From: Blastomonas fulva
GTDB lineage: Bacteria; Pseudomonadota; Alphaproteobacteria; Sphingomonadales; Sphingomonadaceae
DNA length: 64,000 nucleotides
NCBI RefSeq assembly: GCF_003431825.1
Contig: NZ_CP020083.1
Location: forward strand, 1,588,501 to 1,652,500
Reading direction: 5' to 3'
Position numbers and translations under genes: made by a program. This document shows positions 1 to 8,976 of the stretch, piece after piece. The stretch's first letter is position 1; every line of letters begins with the position of its first letter. The notes under the pieces are model-generated. The model was not told where the DNA came from. It saw only the letters and a list, made by a program, of their open reading frames with translations, and did no database searches.

Positions 1-30
1 GTCCACCGCCTTTAGCTGCAAGGACATCTT

Positions 31-1341
31 ATGGTCCCCCGTTATTCCCGCCCCGCCATGACCGCCATCTGGGAGCCCGAGGCGAAGTTCCGCATCTGGT
101 TCGAGATCGAGGCGCACGCCACCGATGCGCTGGCCGAATTGGGCGTGGTGCCCAAGTCCGCCGCCAAGGCGTTGTGGGCGTGGTGGGCGACCAATCCGGT
201 GATCGACGTTGCCGCGATCGATGCGATCGAGGCGGTGACCAAGCACGATGTCATCGCGTTCCTCACTTGGGTGGCCGAGCAGGTCGGCGACGAAGCGCGC
301 TTCATGCACCAGGGCATGACCAGCTCCGACGTGCTCGACACCTGCCTTGCGGTGCAGCTGGCGCGTGCCTCTGACATTCTTCTTGCCGATCTCGACGCGC
401 TGCTCGAGGCGATCGAGCGCCGCGCGATGGAGCACAAATATACGCCGACCATCGGCCGCAGCCATGGTATCCATGGCGAGCCGACCACCTTCGGCCTCAA
501 GCTCGCGCAGGCCTATGCCGAGTTCGACCGTTGCCGCGCCCGCCTCAAGGCCGCGAAGGCCGAGATCGCCACCTGCGCGATTTCGGGCGCGATCGGCACC
601 TTTGCCAACATCGATCCGCGCGTCGAGGCGCATGTCGCCAAGAAGCTCGGCCTGGCGCTCGAGCCGGTTTCGACCCAGGTCATCCCGCGCGACCGCCACG
701 CGATGTATTTCGCGACGCTGGGCGTGATCGCTTCGTCGGTCGAGCGGCTGGCGACCGAAGTGCGCCATCTGCAGCGCACCGAAGTGCTCGAGGCCGAGGA
801 GTATTTCTCTCCCGGGCAGAAGGGCTCGTCGGCGATGCCGCACAAGCGCAACCCGGTCCTGACCGAAAACCTCACCGGGCTCGCCCGCGTGGTCCGAGCC
901 GCCGCGATCCCCGCGATGGAGAACGTGGCGCTCTGGCACGAGCGCGATATCTCGCACAGCTCGGTCGAGCGCTTCTTTGGCCCCGATGCGACGATCACGC
1001 TCGATTTCGCGCTCGCCCGGCTCACCGGCGTGATCGACAAGCTGCTGGTCTACCCTGCGCGGATGCAGAAGAACCTCGACAAGATGGGCGGGCTTGTCCA
1101 CTCGCAGCGGGTGCTGCTGGCGCTGACCCAGGCAGGCGTGAGCCGCGAGGATGCCTATCGCCTGGTCCAGCGCAACGCGATGCAGGTGTGGGAATCGGAC
1201 GGCGAACTGTCGCTGCTCGAACTGCTCAAGGCCGATGCCGAGGTGACCGCCGCGCTCACGCCGCAGGAGATCGAGGAGAAGTTCAACCTCGATTACCACT
1301 TCAAGCATGTCGACACGATTTTCGCGCGGGTCTTCGGCTGA
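31..1341 (+). CDS. purB: adenylosuccinate lyase
   Basis: Cytoplasmic enzyme of purine synthesis. It releases fumarate from SAICAR to give AICAR and from adenylosuccinate to give AMP. The 436-residue protein has the usual length for the short bacterial PurB type. The fumarase/aspartase superfamily signature GSSAMPHKRNP lies near residue 270 and supplies the mobile catalytic-serine loop. The motifs HQGMTSSDVLDT (about residue 91) and GRSHGIHGEPTTFG (about residue 143) are the other conserved active-site regions. The ATG at 31 is preceded by AAGGA at 20-24, which fixes the start. It is the first gene of a plus-strand run of biosynthetic genes, with a 101-bp gap before the next one. Confidence 0.97.
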   Translation: MVPRYSRPAMTAIWEPEAKFRIWFEIEAHATDALAELGVVPKSAAKALWAWWATNPVIDVAAIDAIEAVTKHDVIAFLTWVAEQVGDEARFMHQGMTSSDVLDTCLAVQLARASDILLADLDALLEAIERRAMEHKYTPTIGRSHGIHGEPTTFGLKLAQAYAEFDRCRARLKAAKAEIATCAISGAIGTFANIDPRVEAHVAKKLGLALEPVSTQVIPRDRHAMYFATLGVIASSVERLATEVRHLQRTEVLEAEEYFSPGQKGSSAMPHKRNPVLTENLTGLARVVRAAAIPAMENVALWHERDISHSSVERFFGPDATITLDFALARLTGVIDKLLVYPARMQKNLDKMGGLVHSQRVLLALTQAGVSREDAYRLVQRNAMQVWESDGELSLLELLKADAEVTAALTPQEIEEKFNLDYHFKHVDTIFARVFG

Positions 1342-1442
1342 TCTGGGCACCGAAACCCAAGCGACTGGCCATGACGCGATTATGCTCCTATGCTCCCGCC
1401 GACCGCCGGGACGCGGACACTTATTGAGGAGACACCGCGGTC

Positions 1443-1781
1443 ATGCAGTTCCTGAAGACACTGGTGATCATCATGCTGGTCGTGGTGTTCATCGTGTTTG
1501 CCTATAACAACTGGCAGGCCGTCACGCTCGATCTGTGGGGCGGGCTGCAGCTGGTCACCAAACTGCCGGTGCTGCTGATGCTGACTTTTCTGGCGGGCTT
1601 CCTGCCGCTTTGGGCCTACCATCGCACCAGCAGCTGGCGGATGAAGCGGCGGATCGTGACGCTGGAGGCCAATCAGACGCGCGCTGCCGCTACTGCCGCA
1701 TCACCGGTGCAGGCCGCGCCGCAGCCGCCTGCCAGCATCATCAACGAACAAGAACCGGAGAGCGCCTTGCGCTCGGTATGA
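1443..1781 (+). CDS. LapA-domain inner-membrane protein
   Basis: A 112-residue protein with two hydrophobic segments, at about residues 3-20 and 38-58, separated by a short NNWQAVTLDLWGG stretch. This layout is typical of the lipopolysaccharide assembly protein A (LapA/YciS) domain. After the second segment come basic residues (RMKRRIV), a possible short coiled coil, and a low-complexity Ala/Pro/Gln tail. In Enterobacteria LapA works with LapB on LPS synthesis control; a similar role here is only inferred, because no lapB is in view. GAGGAG lies about 12 nt before the ATG. The gene sits 29 bp before pyrF and may be co-transcribed with it. Confidence 0.8.
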   Translation: MQFLKTLVIIMLVVVFIVFAYNNWQAVTLDLWGGLQLVTKLPVLLMLTFLAGFLPLWAYHRTSSWRMKRRIVTLEANQTRAAATAASPVQAAPQPPASIINEQEPESALRSV

Positions 1782-1810
1782 CACGGTCAACAGGGGGTCT
1801 CGCGCACATC

Positions 1811-2485
1811 ATGTCCAATCCGATCTATCTTGCGGTTGACCTGCCCGATCTGGCGCGCGCCAGCGCGTTGGTGCAATCGGTTCGCGCCCATATCGGCGGG
1901 GTCAAGCTGGGGCTCGAATTCTTCTGCGCGCATGGCCATCACGGCGTCCACGAGATCGCCAAGCTCGGCCTGCCGATCTTCCTCGACCTCAAGTTGCACG
2001 ACATCCCCAACACCGTCGCCGCTGCCATGCAGGCGATCCATGTGCTCGAACCGGCAATCGTCACCATCCACGCTGCGGGCGGGCGCGCGATGATGGAGGA
2101 CGCAAAGGCCGCAGCGGGGGCCAACACCAAGGTGGTCGCCGTCACCATGCTGACCAGCCTGGACGATGACGACATGAGCCAGATCGGCATGGCCGGCACC
2201 GCGCACGACAACGTGCTGCGGCTGGCGGACCTTGCGCATCAGGCGGGCCTCGACGGCATCGTATGTTCGGGCCAGGAGGTCGGTGCGGTGCGTCACCAGT
2301 GGCGCGACGGCTTTTTCGTCGTGCCCGGCGTCCGCCCCGCCAGCGCCACTGCAGGCGACCAGAAGCGCGCGGTCACCCCGCGCCAGGCGCGCGATGCCGG
2401 CGCTTCGGTGCTGGTCATCGGCCGCCCGATCGCGCGTGCGGCAGAGCCCGATCAGGCGGCACGGGATATCATGGCGACGCTGTGA
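1811..2485 (+). CDS. pyrF: orotidine 5'-phosphate decarboxylase
   Basis: Converts OMP to UMP in the last step of de novo pyrimidine synthesis. The 224-residue product begins MSNPIYLAVDLPD, where the family's first substrate-binding Asp appears. It contains DLKLHDIPNT, the Asp-x-Lys-x-x-Asp catalytic tetrad region, and ends with the phosphate-binding segment VLVIGRPI. The frame is open further upstream, but the ATG at 1811 follows a GGGGG ribosome-binding stretch and gives the normal family length, so I chose it. It lies directly downstream of the LapA-domain gene and upstream of trpF, separated from trpF by a palindromic repeat. Confidence 0.96.
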   Translation: MSNPIYLAVDLPDLARASALVQSVRAHIGGVKLGLEFFCAHGHHGVHEIAKLGLPIFLDLKLHDIPNTVAAAMQAIHVLEPAIVTIHAAGGRAMMEDAKAAAGANTKVVAVTMLTSLDDDDMSQIGMAGTAHDNVLRLADLAHQAGLDGIVCSGQEVGAVRHQWRDGFFVVPGVRPASATAGDQKRAVTPRQARDAGASVLVIGRPIARAAEPDQAARDIMATL

Positions 2486-2508
2486 GGCCTGTTTTCCTTC
2501 CCGTTACC

Positions 2509-2586
2509 CTGAACTTGTTTCAGGGCCCAATTCTCCTCTCGCATGGTGCTGGCCAAGACGTACCATGGGTGCTGAAACAAGTTCAG
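2509..2586. repeat. REP-like inverted repeat between pyrF and trpF
   Basis: Two exact 15-bp inverted arms, CTGAACTTGTTTCAG at 2509-2523 and CTGAAACAAGTTCAG at 2572-2586, enclose a 48-bp centre. That centre holds a second inverted pair, CATGGT at 2542-2547 and ACCATG at 2562-2567. The transcript could fold into a long hairpin. There is no T-run, so it is better read as an intergenic palindromic repeat or RNA-processing element than as a terminator. Confidence 0.75.
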
Positions 2587-2616
2587 CATGACGACTAAAC
2601 AACCGGTTGAGAGATA

Positions 2617-3270
2617 ATGACCACCCTCATCAAGATCTGCGGGCTTTCCACCGAAGCCGCCATCGATGCTGCCGCTGCGAACGGCGCGAGCCACATCGGC
2701 CTGGTGCATTTCGAAAAGAGCCCGCGTCACGTCACGCTCGATCAGGCCGCGAAGCTGCGCGCGCGCACGCCGACCAGCCTCAAGGTCGTGCTGCTGCTGG
2801 TCAACGCGTCGCCGGTGCTGACCGAGCAGGCGTACAAGGCGGTGCGGCCCGATGTCATCCAGTTCCACGGGTCGGAAAAGCCCGAATGGCTGACGATGGT
2901 GAAGAAGCACATGAAGGTCGAGGTGTGGAAGGCGCTGGGGCTGCGCAGCGCCGAGACACTCGCCAACGCGCGCCGCTTCGACGGCATCGCCGACCGGCTG
3001 ATCTTCGATGCCCCGGCACAGGCGCTTCCGGGCGGCAACGGGACCAGGGTCGACTGGTCGCTGCTCGCCGGGCATCGGCATCTGGTGCCCTGGGGGCTTG
3101 CAGGCGGGCTGGATGCGGACAATGTCGAAGAGGCTCTGGCCGCGACGCATGCGCCGCTGGTAGACGTCTCCTCGGGGGTCGAAAGCGCGCCCGGGCTCAA
3201 AGATATGGACAAGATGGCGCGCTTTTGCCAAGCGGTTGCCAACCATGACCAACGCAGCCACCAAGCCTAA
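2617..3270 (+). CDS. trpF: phosphoribosylanthranilate isomerase
   Basis: Catalyses the Amadori rearrangement of N-(5-phosphoribosyl)anthranilate in tryptophan synthesis. The 217-residue TIM-barrel protein begins MTTLIKICG, so the family's catalytic cysteine is residue 8. The usual catalytic aspartate lies in LIFDAPAQ, and the phosphate-binding elements are in [12 protein letters not shown] and [12 protein letters not shown]. The ATG at 2617 follows a GAGAG sequence. The 3' end overlaps the trpB coding region by 26 bp, indicating translational coupling within trpFBA. Confidence 0.96.
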   Translation: MTTLIKICGLSTEAAIDAAAANGASHIGLVHFEKSPRHVTLDQAAKLRARTPTSLKVVLLLVNASPVLTEQAYKAVRPDVIQFHGSEKPEWLTMVKKHMKVEVWKALGLRSAETLANARRFDGIADRLIFDAPAQALPGGNGTRVDWSLLAGHRHLVPWGLAGGLDADNVEEALAATHAPLVDVSSGVESAPGLKDMDKMARFCQAVANHDQRSHQA

Positions 3271-4489
3271 CAGCTATCGCAATCAACCCGACGCACAGGG
3301 CCATTTCGGCCAGTTCGGCGGGCGCTATGTTGCAGAAACCCTGATGCCTTTGGTGCTCGATCTCGAGAAGCACTATCGCGCAGCGCAGGCAGACCCCGCG
3401 TTCAAGGCGCAGTTCGATGATCTGCTCGAGCATTATGTCGGGCGCCCCAGCCCGCTCTATTACGCTGAGCGGCTGACCGAAGAACTGCGCAAGAACGCGC
3501 CTGAGGGCATGGGCGCGCAAATCTGGTTCAAGCGCGACGAACTCAACCACACCGGCGCGCACAAGATCAACAACTGCATCGGCCAGATCCTGCTCGCGAT
3601 GCGGATGGGCAAGACGCGGATCATCGCCGAGACCGGTGCAGGCCAGCACGGCGTCGCCACCGCGACCGTGTGCGCGCGCTTCGGCTTGCCCTGCGTGATC
3701 TATATGGGCGCGACCGATGTCGCGCGGCAGCAGCCCAATGTGTTCCGGATGAAGCTGCTCGGCGCGGAGGTCATTCCGGTGACGAGTGGCGCAGCGACGC
3801 TCAAGGACGCGATGAACGAGGGGCTGCGCGACTGGGTCGCCAACGTCCACGACACCTTCTACATCATCGGCACCGCCGCCGGCCCGCACCCTTACCCCGA
3901 ACTGGTCCGCGATTTTCAAAGCGTGATCGGCAAGGAAGCGCGCGCGCAGATGCTTGCCCGCATCAACCGCCTGCCCGACCTGCTGGTCGCGGCGATCGGC
4001 GGCGGATCGAACGCGCTTGGCCTGTTCCACCCGTTCCTCGACGATCCCGATGTGAAGATGCTCGGCGTGGAAGCGGCAGGCTACGGCCTCGATGGCAACG
4101 AGCATGCCGCGAGCCTCTTGGGCGGTTTCCCCGGCATCCTCCACGGCAACAAGACCTATCTGCTGCAGGACGAGGACGGCCAGATTACCGAGGGCCACTC
4201 GATCAGCGCAGGGCTGGATTATCCGGGCATCGGCCCCGAACACGCATGGCTCAAGGACATGGGCCGGGTGGAGTACACTGCGATCACCGATGACGAGGCG
4301 CTGGACGCGTTCCAGTTGCTCTGCCGCACCGAAGGCATCATCCCCGCGCTCGAGCCTGCGCATGCGATTGCGGCGGTGGCCAAGGTCGCTCCCACGATGG
4401 ACCGCGATGCGATCATCCTCGCCAACCTGTGCGGCCGCGGCGACAAGGACATCTTCACCGTTGCTGAGAAGCTGGGAGTGGAGATGTGA
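3245..4489 (+). CDS. trpB: tryptophan synthase beta chain
   Basis: PLP-dependent subunit that condenses indole with serine. The PLP lysine lies in HTGAHKINN, followed by the conserved [11 protein letters not shown] loop and the phosphate-binding GGGSNA. The 414-residue length is normal. I chose the ATG at 3245 (MTNAATK); an in-frame TTG at 3236 would add three residues and cannot be excluded. The gene starts inside the last codons of trpF. Its stop overlaps the trpA start, as expected for subunits that form an alpha2-beta2 channelled complex. Confidence 0.97.
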   Translation: MTNAATKPNSYRNQPDAQGHFGQFGGRYVAETLMPLVLDLEKHYRAAQADPAFKAQFDDLLEHYVGRPSPLYYAERLTEELRKNAPEGMGAQIWFKRDELNHTGAHKINNCIGQILLAMRMGKTRIIAETGAGQHGVATATVCARFGLPCVIYMGATDVARQQPNVFRMKLLGAEVIPVTSGAATLKDAMNEGLRDWVANVHDTFYIIGTAAGPHPYPELVRDFQSVIGKEARAQMLARINRLPDLLVAAIGGGSNALGLFHPFLDDPDVKMLGVEAAGYGLDGNEHAASLLGGFPGILHGNKTYLLQDEDGQITEGHSISAGLDYPGIGPEHAWLKDMGRVEYTAITDDEALDAFQLLCRTEGIIPALEPAHAIAAVAKVAPTMDRDAIILANLCGRGDKDIFTVAEKLGVEM

Positions 4490-5292
4490 GTTCGCGTCTC
4501 GCTAACGCCTTCCCCGCCGATCGCGCGGCTCTGGTGTGCTTCGTCACCGCAGGCGATCCTGACGCCGCCGCTACCCCTGCCATCCTCGACGCGCTGGTCG
4601 AAGGCGGGGCGGACGTGATCGAACTCGGCATGCCGTTCACCGATCCGATGGCCGATGGCCCCGCGATCCAGGCGGCGAACCTGCGCAGCCTCGCGGCGGG
4701 CACCAAGACCGCCGACATCTTGGCAATCGCCACCGGTTTCCGCCGCCGCCACCCCAACGTGCCGCTCGTGCTGATGGGCTATGCCAATCCGATGACCCGG
4801 CGAGGGCCCGAATGGTTTGCCGATGCCTGCGCGTCTGCCGGGGTCGACGGCGTGATCTGCGTCGACATTCCGGTCGAGGAAGATGCGTCGCTAGGCCCGG
4901 CTCTTCGCTCCAAGGGTATCGCGCCGATTCGGCTTGCCACGCCCACCACCGATGCCGCGCGGCTTCCCGCGGTGCTCGAAGGCGCGGGCGGGTTTTTGTA
5001 TTACGTTTCGGTCGCAGGCATCACCGGCAAGCAGCAGGCTGTGCAGGCGAGCATCGAGGAAGCGGTCGCGCGGCTCAAGGCCTCGACCGATCTGCCGATC
5101 GCGGTGGGCTTCGGCGTGCGCACGCCCGAACAGGCCGCCGCGATCGGACGCGTCGCCGATGGGGTTGTCGTGGGCAGCGCGATCGTCGAGATTGTCAGCC
5201 AGCACGGCGCGGATGCCGCAGGCCCTGTGCGCGATTACGTCCGCACGCTGGCCGACGCCATCGCCACCGCCCGCCAGACCGCAACCGCCTGA
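4486..5292 (+). CDS. trpA: tryptophan synthase alpha chain
   Basis: Cleaves indole-3-glycerol phosphate to indole, which is channelled to TrpB. The 268-residue TIM barrel has the catalytic pair at Glu46 and Asp57 within [18 protein letters not shown], with the same 11-residue spacing as E49 and D60 of the E. coli enzyme. The start codon is GTG at 4486, overlapping the trpB stop codon (GTGA, 4-bp overlap). GGGAGTGGAG just upstream supplies the ribosome-binding site. Confidence 0.96.
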   Translation: MSSRLANAFPADRAALVCFVTAGDPDAAATPAILDALVEGGADVIELGMPFTDPMADGPAIQAANLRSLAAGTKTADILAIATGFRRRHPNVPLVLMGYANPMTRRGPEWFADACASAGVDGVICVDIPVEEDASLGPALRSKGIAPIRLATPTTDAARLPAVLEGAGGFLYYVSVAGITGKQQAVQASIEEAVARLKASTDLPIAVGFGVRTPEQAAAIGRVADGVVVGSAIVEIVSQHGADAAGPVRDYVRTLADAIATARQTATA

Positions 5293-5305
5293 GGAGCTTA
5301 AGCCG

Positions 5306-6163
5306 ATGAACTGGTTCAGCCGAGTCCGCAACGCGATGCCCTTCATCGCCCGTCAGGACAATTCGCCCGACAATCTGTGGCACAAGTGCAAGGCCTGCGG
5401 CGAAATGGTGTTCGCCAAGGAGTTCGAGGACAACCTCTCGGTCTGCCCCAAATGCGGCCATCACGAGCGCATCGGCTCTGCCGCGCGCTTTGCGATGCTG
5501 TTCGACGACCAGTTGTGGGAAGAACTGCCCTCGCCCGTGGTCAAGGAAGACCCGCTCAAGTTCCGCGACAGCAAGAAATACGCCGACCGGTTGAAGGCCG
5601 CGCGTGCCGCCAATGTCGGCAACGACGCGCTGACCAACGCCCTGGGCCGGATCAAGAGCCACAAGGCGGTGGTCGGGGTGCAGGATTTCGCCTTCATGGG
5701 CGGATCGATGGGCATGGCGGTCGGCGCGGCGTTCATCGCCGGGACCGAGCGCGCGATCGCCGAAAAGTGCCCGTATGTCATCTTCACTGCCGCGGGCGGT
5801 GCGCGGATGCAGGAAGGTATTCTCTCGCTGATGCAGATGCCGCGCAGCACCGTCGCGATCACGCGGCTGCACGCGGCAGGACTTCCCTACATCGTCGTGC
5901 TGACCGACCCCACCACCGGCGGCGTCACCGCAAGCTATGCGATGCTGGGCGATGTCCAGATGGCCGAACCCAACGCGCTGATCGGCTTTGCCGGGCAGCG
6001 AGTGATCGAACAGACGATCCGCGAAAAGCTGCCCGAAGGCTTCCAGCGCTCCGAATATCTGCTCGAGCACGGGATGCTCGACATGGTGGTCGAGCGCAAG
6101 GACCTGCGCGATCGTCTTGGCAGCGTGATCGATTATCTGATGGCGGCGAAGGCTGCGGCGTGA
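5306..6163 (+). CDS. accD: acetyl-CoA carboxylase carboxyltransferase subunit beta
   Basis: Beta subunit of the carboxyltransferase that makes malonyl-CoA for fatty-acid synthesis. The 285-residue product begins with the N-terminal zinc ribbon typical of AccD: two CxxC pairs in KCKACGE and SVCPKCGHH (residues about 28-50). The crotonase-fold domain follows, with [12 protein letters not shown] and [12 protein letters not shown] forming the oxyanion and CoA-binding region. GAGGAG at 5291-5296 sets the ATG at 5306; longer in-frame extensions would run back through trpA. The 13-bp gap after trpA suggests co-transcription. Confidence 0.97.
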   Translation: MNWFSRVRNAMPFIARQDNSPDNLWHKCKACGEMVFAKEFEDNLSVCPKCGHHERIGSAARFAMLFDDQLWEELPSPVVKEDPLKFRDSKKYADRLKAARAANVGNDALTNALGRIKSHKAVVGVQDFAFMGGSMGMAVGAAFIAGTERAIAEKCPYVIFTAAGGARMQEGILSLMQMPRSTVAITRLHAAGLPYIVVLTDPTTGGVTASYAMLGDVQMAEPNALIGFAGQRVIEQTIREKLPEGFQRSEYLLEHGMLDMVVERKDLRDRLGSVIDYLMAAKAAA

Positions 6164-6205
6164 GGCTGGCGGGGCGCAGCAGTAACTCGCTGGCCGCGCC
6201 CTCTC

Positions 6206-6225
6206 CCCTCCCGCCTGCGGGAGGG
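6206..6225. repeat. palindromic repeat (CCCTCCCGC family), copy 1
   Basis: Perfect 9-bp arms CCCTCCCGC and GCGGGAGGG with a 2-nt centre. A second small hairpin (GCCC-AAA-GGGC) follows directly at about 6228-6238. Related palindromes occur at 6315-6336, 63043-63070 and 63907-63938. Confidence 0.7.
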
Positions 6226-6314
6226 CTGCCCAAAGGGCGGGGTGGGGGCGAGGCGCAGCCGAGCCTTCGGGCAGTCGTGCTCCCTGCCCATTCCGGTCCG
6301 GCAAGCCGGACCTG

Positions 6315-6336
6315 CCCCTCCCGCACGCGGGAGGGG
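6315..6336. repeat. palindromic repeat, copy 2, carrying the folC ribosome-binding site
   Basis: Perfect 10-bp arms CCCCTCCCGC (6315-6324) and GCGGGAGGGG (6327-6336). The right arm runs into GAGAAGG just before the folC ATG at 6345, so the purine-rich arm is the evident Shine-Dalgarno sequence and would be sequestered when the hairpin forms. Confidence 0.7.
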
Positions 6337-6344
6337 AGAAGGTG

Positions 6345-7673
6345 ATGCCCGACCACGCCGTCTCATCCGACCCTGCAGTCCAGATCCAGCTCGATCGCCT
6401 CACCGCGCTGTCGCCGGGGCGCGATGTGCTGGGGCTGGAGCGGATCACCGCGCTGCTCGCCCGGCTGGGCGACCCGCATCACCGCCTGCCGCCGGTGTTC
6501 CATGTTGCGGGCACCAACGGCAAGGGATCGACCTGCGCCTTTCTGCGCGCCGCGATCGAGGCCTCGGGGTTGTCCTGCCATGTCTACACCAGCCCCCATC
6601 TGGTGCGGTTCAACGAACGCATCCGCATCGCCGGGCGGCTGATCGAGGACGACATGCTCGCCGCTTACCTCGCGCGGGTACTCGATATCGCCGAGGGCAC
6701 CGGCGCGAGCTTCTTCGAGGTGACGACTGCTGCTGCGTTCCTCGCCTTTGCCGAGACGCCTGCCGATGCGTGCGTGATCGAGGTTGGCCTTGGCGGCAGG
6801 CTCGATGCCACCAACGTGCTGCCGCAGCCTGCGGTGTGCAGCATCGCCGCGCTGGGAATCGACCACGAAGCCTTCCTGCTCGCGCCCGAAGCGGGCACGC
6901 CGGACTTGCCCATGGAGCGGATCGCGTTCGAGAAGGCAGGCATCGCCAAGGCCGATGTGCCGCTGGTGATCCAGCGTTATGCCACAGGCATGATGGGCGC
7001 GATCGCGGGGCAGGCGATGCGCGCCGGGGCTTATGTGAAGGCGCGCGGCGAGGACTGGGATGCAGCGCTGTATCAGGGGCGGCTGCACTATCGCGATGTC
7101 GACGGACGGCTGAGCCTGCCAGTGCCCAGGTTGCCGGGCGAGCATCAGGCGGACAATGCGGCGCTGGCCGTGGCGATGATCCGCCACCAGAGCGCGGTCA
7201 CTATCCCCGACAGCGCGCTGTCCGCCGCGATGGGCTGGGCCGACTGGCCCGCGCGGCTGCAGCGGCTGGGCGTTGGCCCGCTGACCGCCTTGCTTGGCAC
7301 GGGCGAGGCGGTGTGGCTCGACGGCGGGCACAATCCCAATGCGGGCGCGGCGCTGGCGCGGCATATCGAGGGCATGGGCGGCAAAGTGCACCTGATCATC
7401 GGCATGCTCTCGAACAAGCAGCCGGGCGCGTTGCTCGGCCCGCTCGAGCCTTTTCTCGCCAGCGTCACCGCTTTGCCGGTGCCGGGTCACGAATGGCACG
7501 ATGCCGATGCGTTTCAGGCGTGCCTGACGTCGGGGCTCGAGGTCACGGCGGCGACGGATGTGCGCTCTGCGGTCCAGCGCCTCTCTGACCAGCAGCCGAT
7601 GCTGGTGCTGATCGCAGGTTCGCTCTATCTGGCCGGCGAGGTGCTCAAGGCGAACGGCCAGGAGCCCGATTGA
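6345..7673 (+). CDS. folC: bifunctional folylpolyglutamate synthase / dihydrofolate synthase
   Basis: Adds glutamate to dihydropteroate and to reduced folates. The 442-residue protein belongs to the Mur-ligase superfamily. The P-loop is in HVAGTNGKGSTCAF (about residues 51-64), and the characteristic FEVTTAAAFLAFAE follows. The C-terminal domain includes LDGGHNPNAGAAL, a conserved Mur-ligase loop. I chose the ATG at 6345; a GTG one codon earlier is possible. It is the last gene of the plus-strand biosynthetic run and ends at a strong hairpin facing the convergent acyl-CoA dehydrogenase gene. Confidence 0.95.
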   Translation: MPDHAVSSDPAVQIQLDRLTALSPGRDVLGLERITALLARLGDPHHRLPPVFHVAGTNGKGSTCAFLRAAIEASGLSCHVYTSPHLVRFNERIRIAGRLIEDDMLAAYLARVLDIAEGTGASFFEVTTAAAFLAFAETPADACVIEVGLGGRLDATNVLPQPAVCSIAALGIDHEAFLLAPEAGTPDLPMERIAFEKAGIAKADVPLVIQRYATGMMGAIAGQAMRAGAYVKARGEDWDAALYQGRLHYRDVDGRLSLPVPRLPGEHQADNAALAVAMIRHQSAVTIPDSALSAAMGWADWPARLQRLGVGPLTALLGTGEAVWLDGGHNPNAGAALARHIEGMGGKVHLIIGMLSNKQPGALLGPLEPFLASVTALPVPGHEWHDADAFQACLTSGLEVTAATDVRSAVQRLSDQQPMLVLIAGSLYLAGEVLKANGQEPD

Positions 7674-7676
7674 CGG

Positions 7677-7706
7677 CCGGACATCCGCGCGAACGCGGAT
7701 ATCCGG
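7677..7706. terminator. strong hairpin between convergent folC and acyl-CoA dehydrogenase
   Basis: A 13-bp stem (CCGGACATCCGCG at 7677-7689 against 7694-7706) with one mismatch and a CGAA tetraloop, placed just after the folC stop codon. No T-run follows on either strand, so intrinsic termination is uncertain. Its position between convergent genes fits a bidirectional end-of-transcript structure. Confidence 0.5.
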
Positions 7707-7764
7707 GGCAATTTCCCTGCAATCTGGTTGGCTGGCTCCGGCCTGTCGTCCCAAAGCGGGCGGT

Positions 7765-8868
7765 TCAGAGCGGAAACGCCTGGCGGATCGCCAGCAGGCG
7801 GCGCAGCGCGCGGCCCAGCGGCAGTTCCTCGGACATGCCCATGCCGCCGTGCAGCTGGATCGCCTGCTTGCCGACCTCGACCCCGTCCTCGCTGACCGCG
7901 CGATAGGCCGCGCGGGCCGAGCGGGTCATGGCTTCGGCATCGCCGGCAAGATCGTGCGTTACCGCCTCATAGACCAGAGAGCGCGCCTGATCGAATGCCA
8001 CCGACATGTCGACCATGCGATGCTGCAGCACCTGGAACGAGGCGAGCGGAACGCCAAACTGCTTGCGGTCCATGGTGTAGGCCTGCGTCGCGAGGCACAC
8101 GCGGCGCATGATGCCGGTGCCTTCGGCGGCGAGCAGCAGCCGCGCCTTGTCGATGACCTTCTGCAGCGCATCGGCCGCAGCCCCGGGACCGAGCAGCATC
8201 GCATCAGCGCCGAGCGCGGCATTGTCGAGCGCCACATCGGCGGCCCAATGGTCGTCGCGCAGGCGATAGGGGGTTACGGTGACGCCGCCAGCGTCGGCGG
8301 GAACGAGGAAGAGGCCGAGGCCAGCCCTGCCGCTGCCGGGTTCGCCTTCTATCCGGGCAAGGACGATGACCTGTTCGGCCGCGGCCGCGCCATGCGCCAG
8401 CGACTTGTGGCCTGAAAGGGTCCAGCCATCGCCGCTCCTGGTCGCGCGCGCTTCGCAATACCAGATGTCGTGCCGCGCGCGGGGTTCGTGCAGCGCCACG
8501 CCGATCGGCGCGCCGCCCGAGACGATGCCTTCGATCAGATCGCTGCGCTGCTGCGATTCAGCGCTCGCGGCGATCAGGCCACCGGCCAGGATCGTGCTCG
8601 CCAGCACCGGCTCGACCACCAAGCCTTCGCCCAGCACCTCGAACAGGCTGACGCAATCGCCAAGCCCCGACTGGCCCTCGCCCTGCAGCCCGCCATCGGC
8701 CTCGGCAAAGGGCAGCATCAGCCAACCGGCCTCGGCCATCTCGGACCACAATACGGTGTTTAGCGGGGCCTCGCCCATCTGGCCGAGCTTGTCGTCGGCA
8801 TAATGTTTCTGGGTGAAGCGGCGGGCGCTGTCGGTCAGCAGCTGCTGATCATCATTGGGTGCGAACAT
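7765..8868 (-). CDS. acyl-CoA dehydrogenase family protein (shorter partner)
   Basis: A 367-residue flavoprotein of the acyl-CoA dehydrogenase superfamily. It starts with the alpha-helical domain (MFAPNDDQQLLTDSARRF), continues through a beta-domain with atypical low-similarity stretches, and ends with the C-terminal helical domain containing DRKQFGVPLASFQVLQHRMVDM and the FAD-binding QLHGGMGMSEE. It lies 108 bp downstream of a second, longer acyl-CoA dehydrogenase in the same direction. Such adjacent pairs often encode hetero-oligomeric enzymes in which one partner is degenerate. The substrate cannot be told from the sequence; the nearby enoyl-CoA hydratase supports a beta-oxidation-type role. 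Confidence 0.88.
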   Translation of the reverse strand: MFAPNDDQQLLTDSARRFTQKHYADDKLGQMGEAPLNTVLWSEMAEAGWLMLPFAEADGGLQGEGQSGLGDCVSLFEVLGEGLVVEPVLASTILAGGLIAASAESQQRSDLIEGIVSGGAPIGVALHEPRARHDIWYCEARATRSGDGWTLSGHKSLAHGAAAAEQVIVLARIEGEPGSGRAGLGLFLVPADAGGVTVTPYRLRDDHWAADVALDNAALGADAMLLGPGAAADALQKVIDKARLLLAAEGTGIMRRVCLATQAYTMDRKQFGVPLASFQVLQHRMVDMSVAFDQARSLVYEAVTHDLAGDAEAMTRSARAAYRAVSEDGVEVGKQAIQLHGGMGMSEELPLGRALRRLLAIRQAFPL

Positions 8869-8892
8869 GGGTAGGTAATCCTGTCACTCATC

Positions 8893-8958
8893 CCGTTTGT
8901 CCCGAGCGCAGTCGAGGGATGTGCGCTCACGTGTCTCGACTTCGCTCGACACAAACGG
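8893..8958. repeat. REP-like inverted repeat between paired acyl-CoA dehydrogenase genes
   Basis: CCGTTTGT (8893-8900) pairs with ACAAACGG (8951-8958). Inside, CGAGCGCAGTCGAG (8903-8916) pairs with CTCGACTTCGCTCG (8935-8948) with one mismatch. The element fills most of the 108-bp gap between the two dehydrogenase genes and could attenuate or process their transcript. Confidence 0.7.
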
Positions 8959-8976
8959 ATTTGGAAATGCTGGCTT

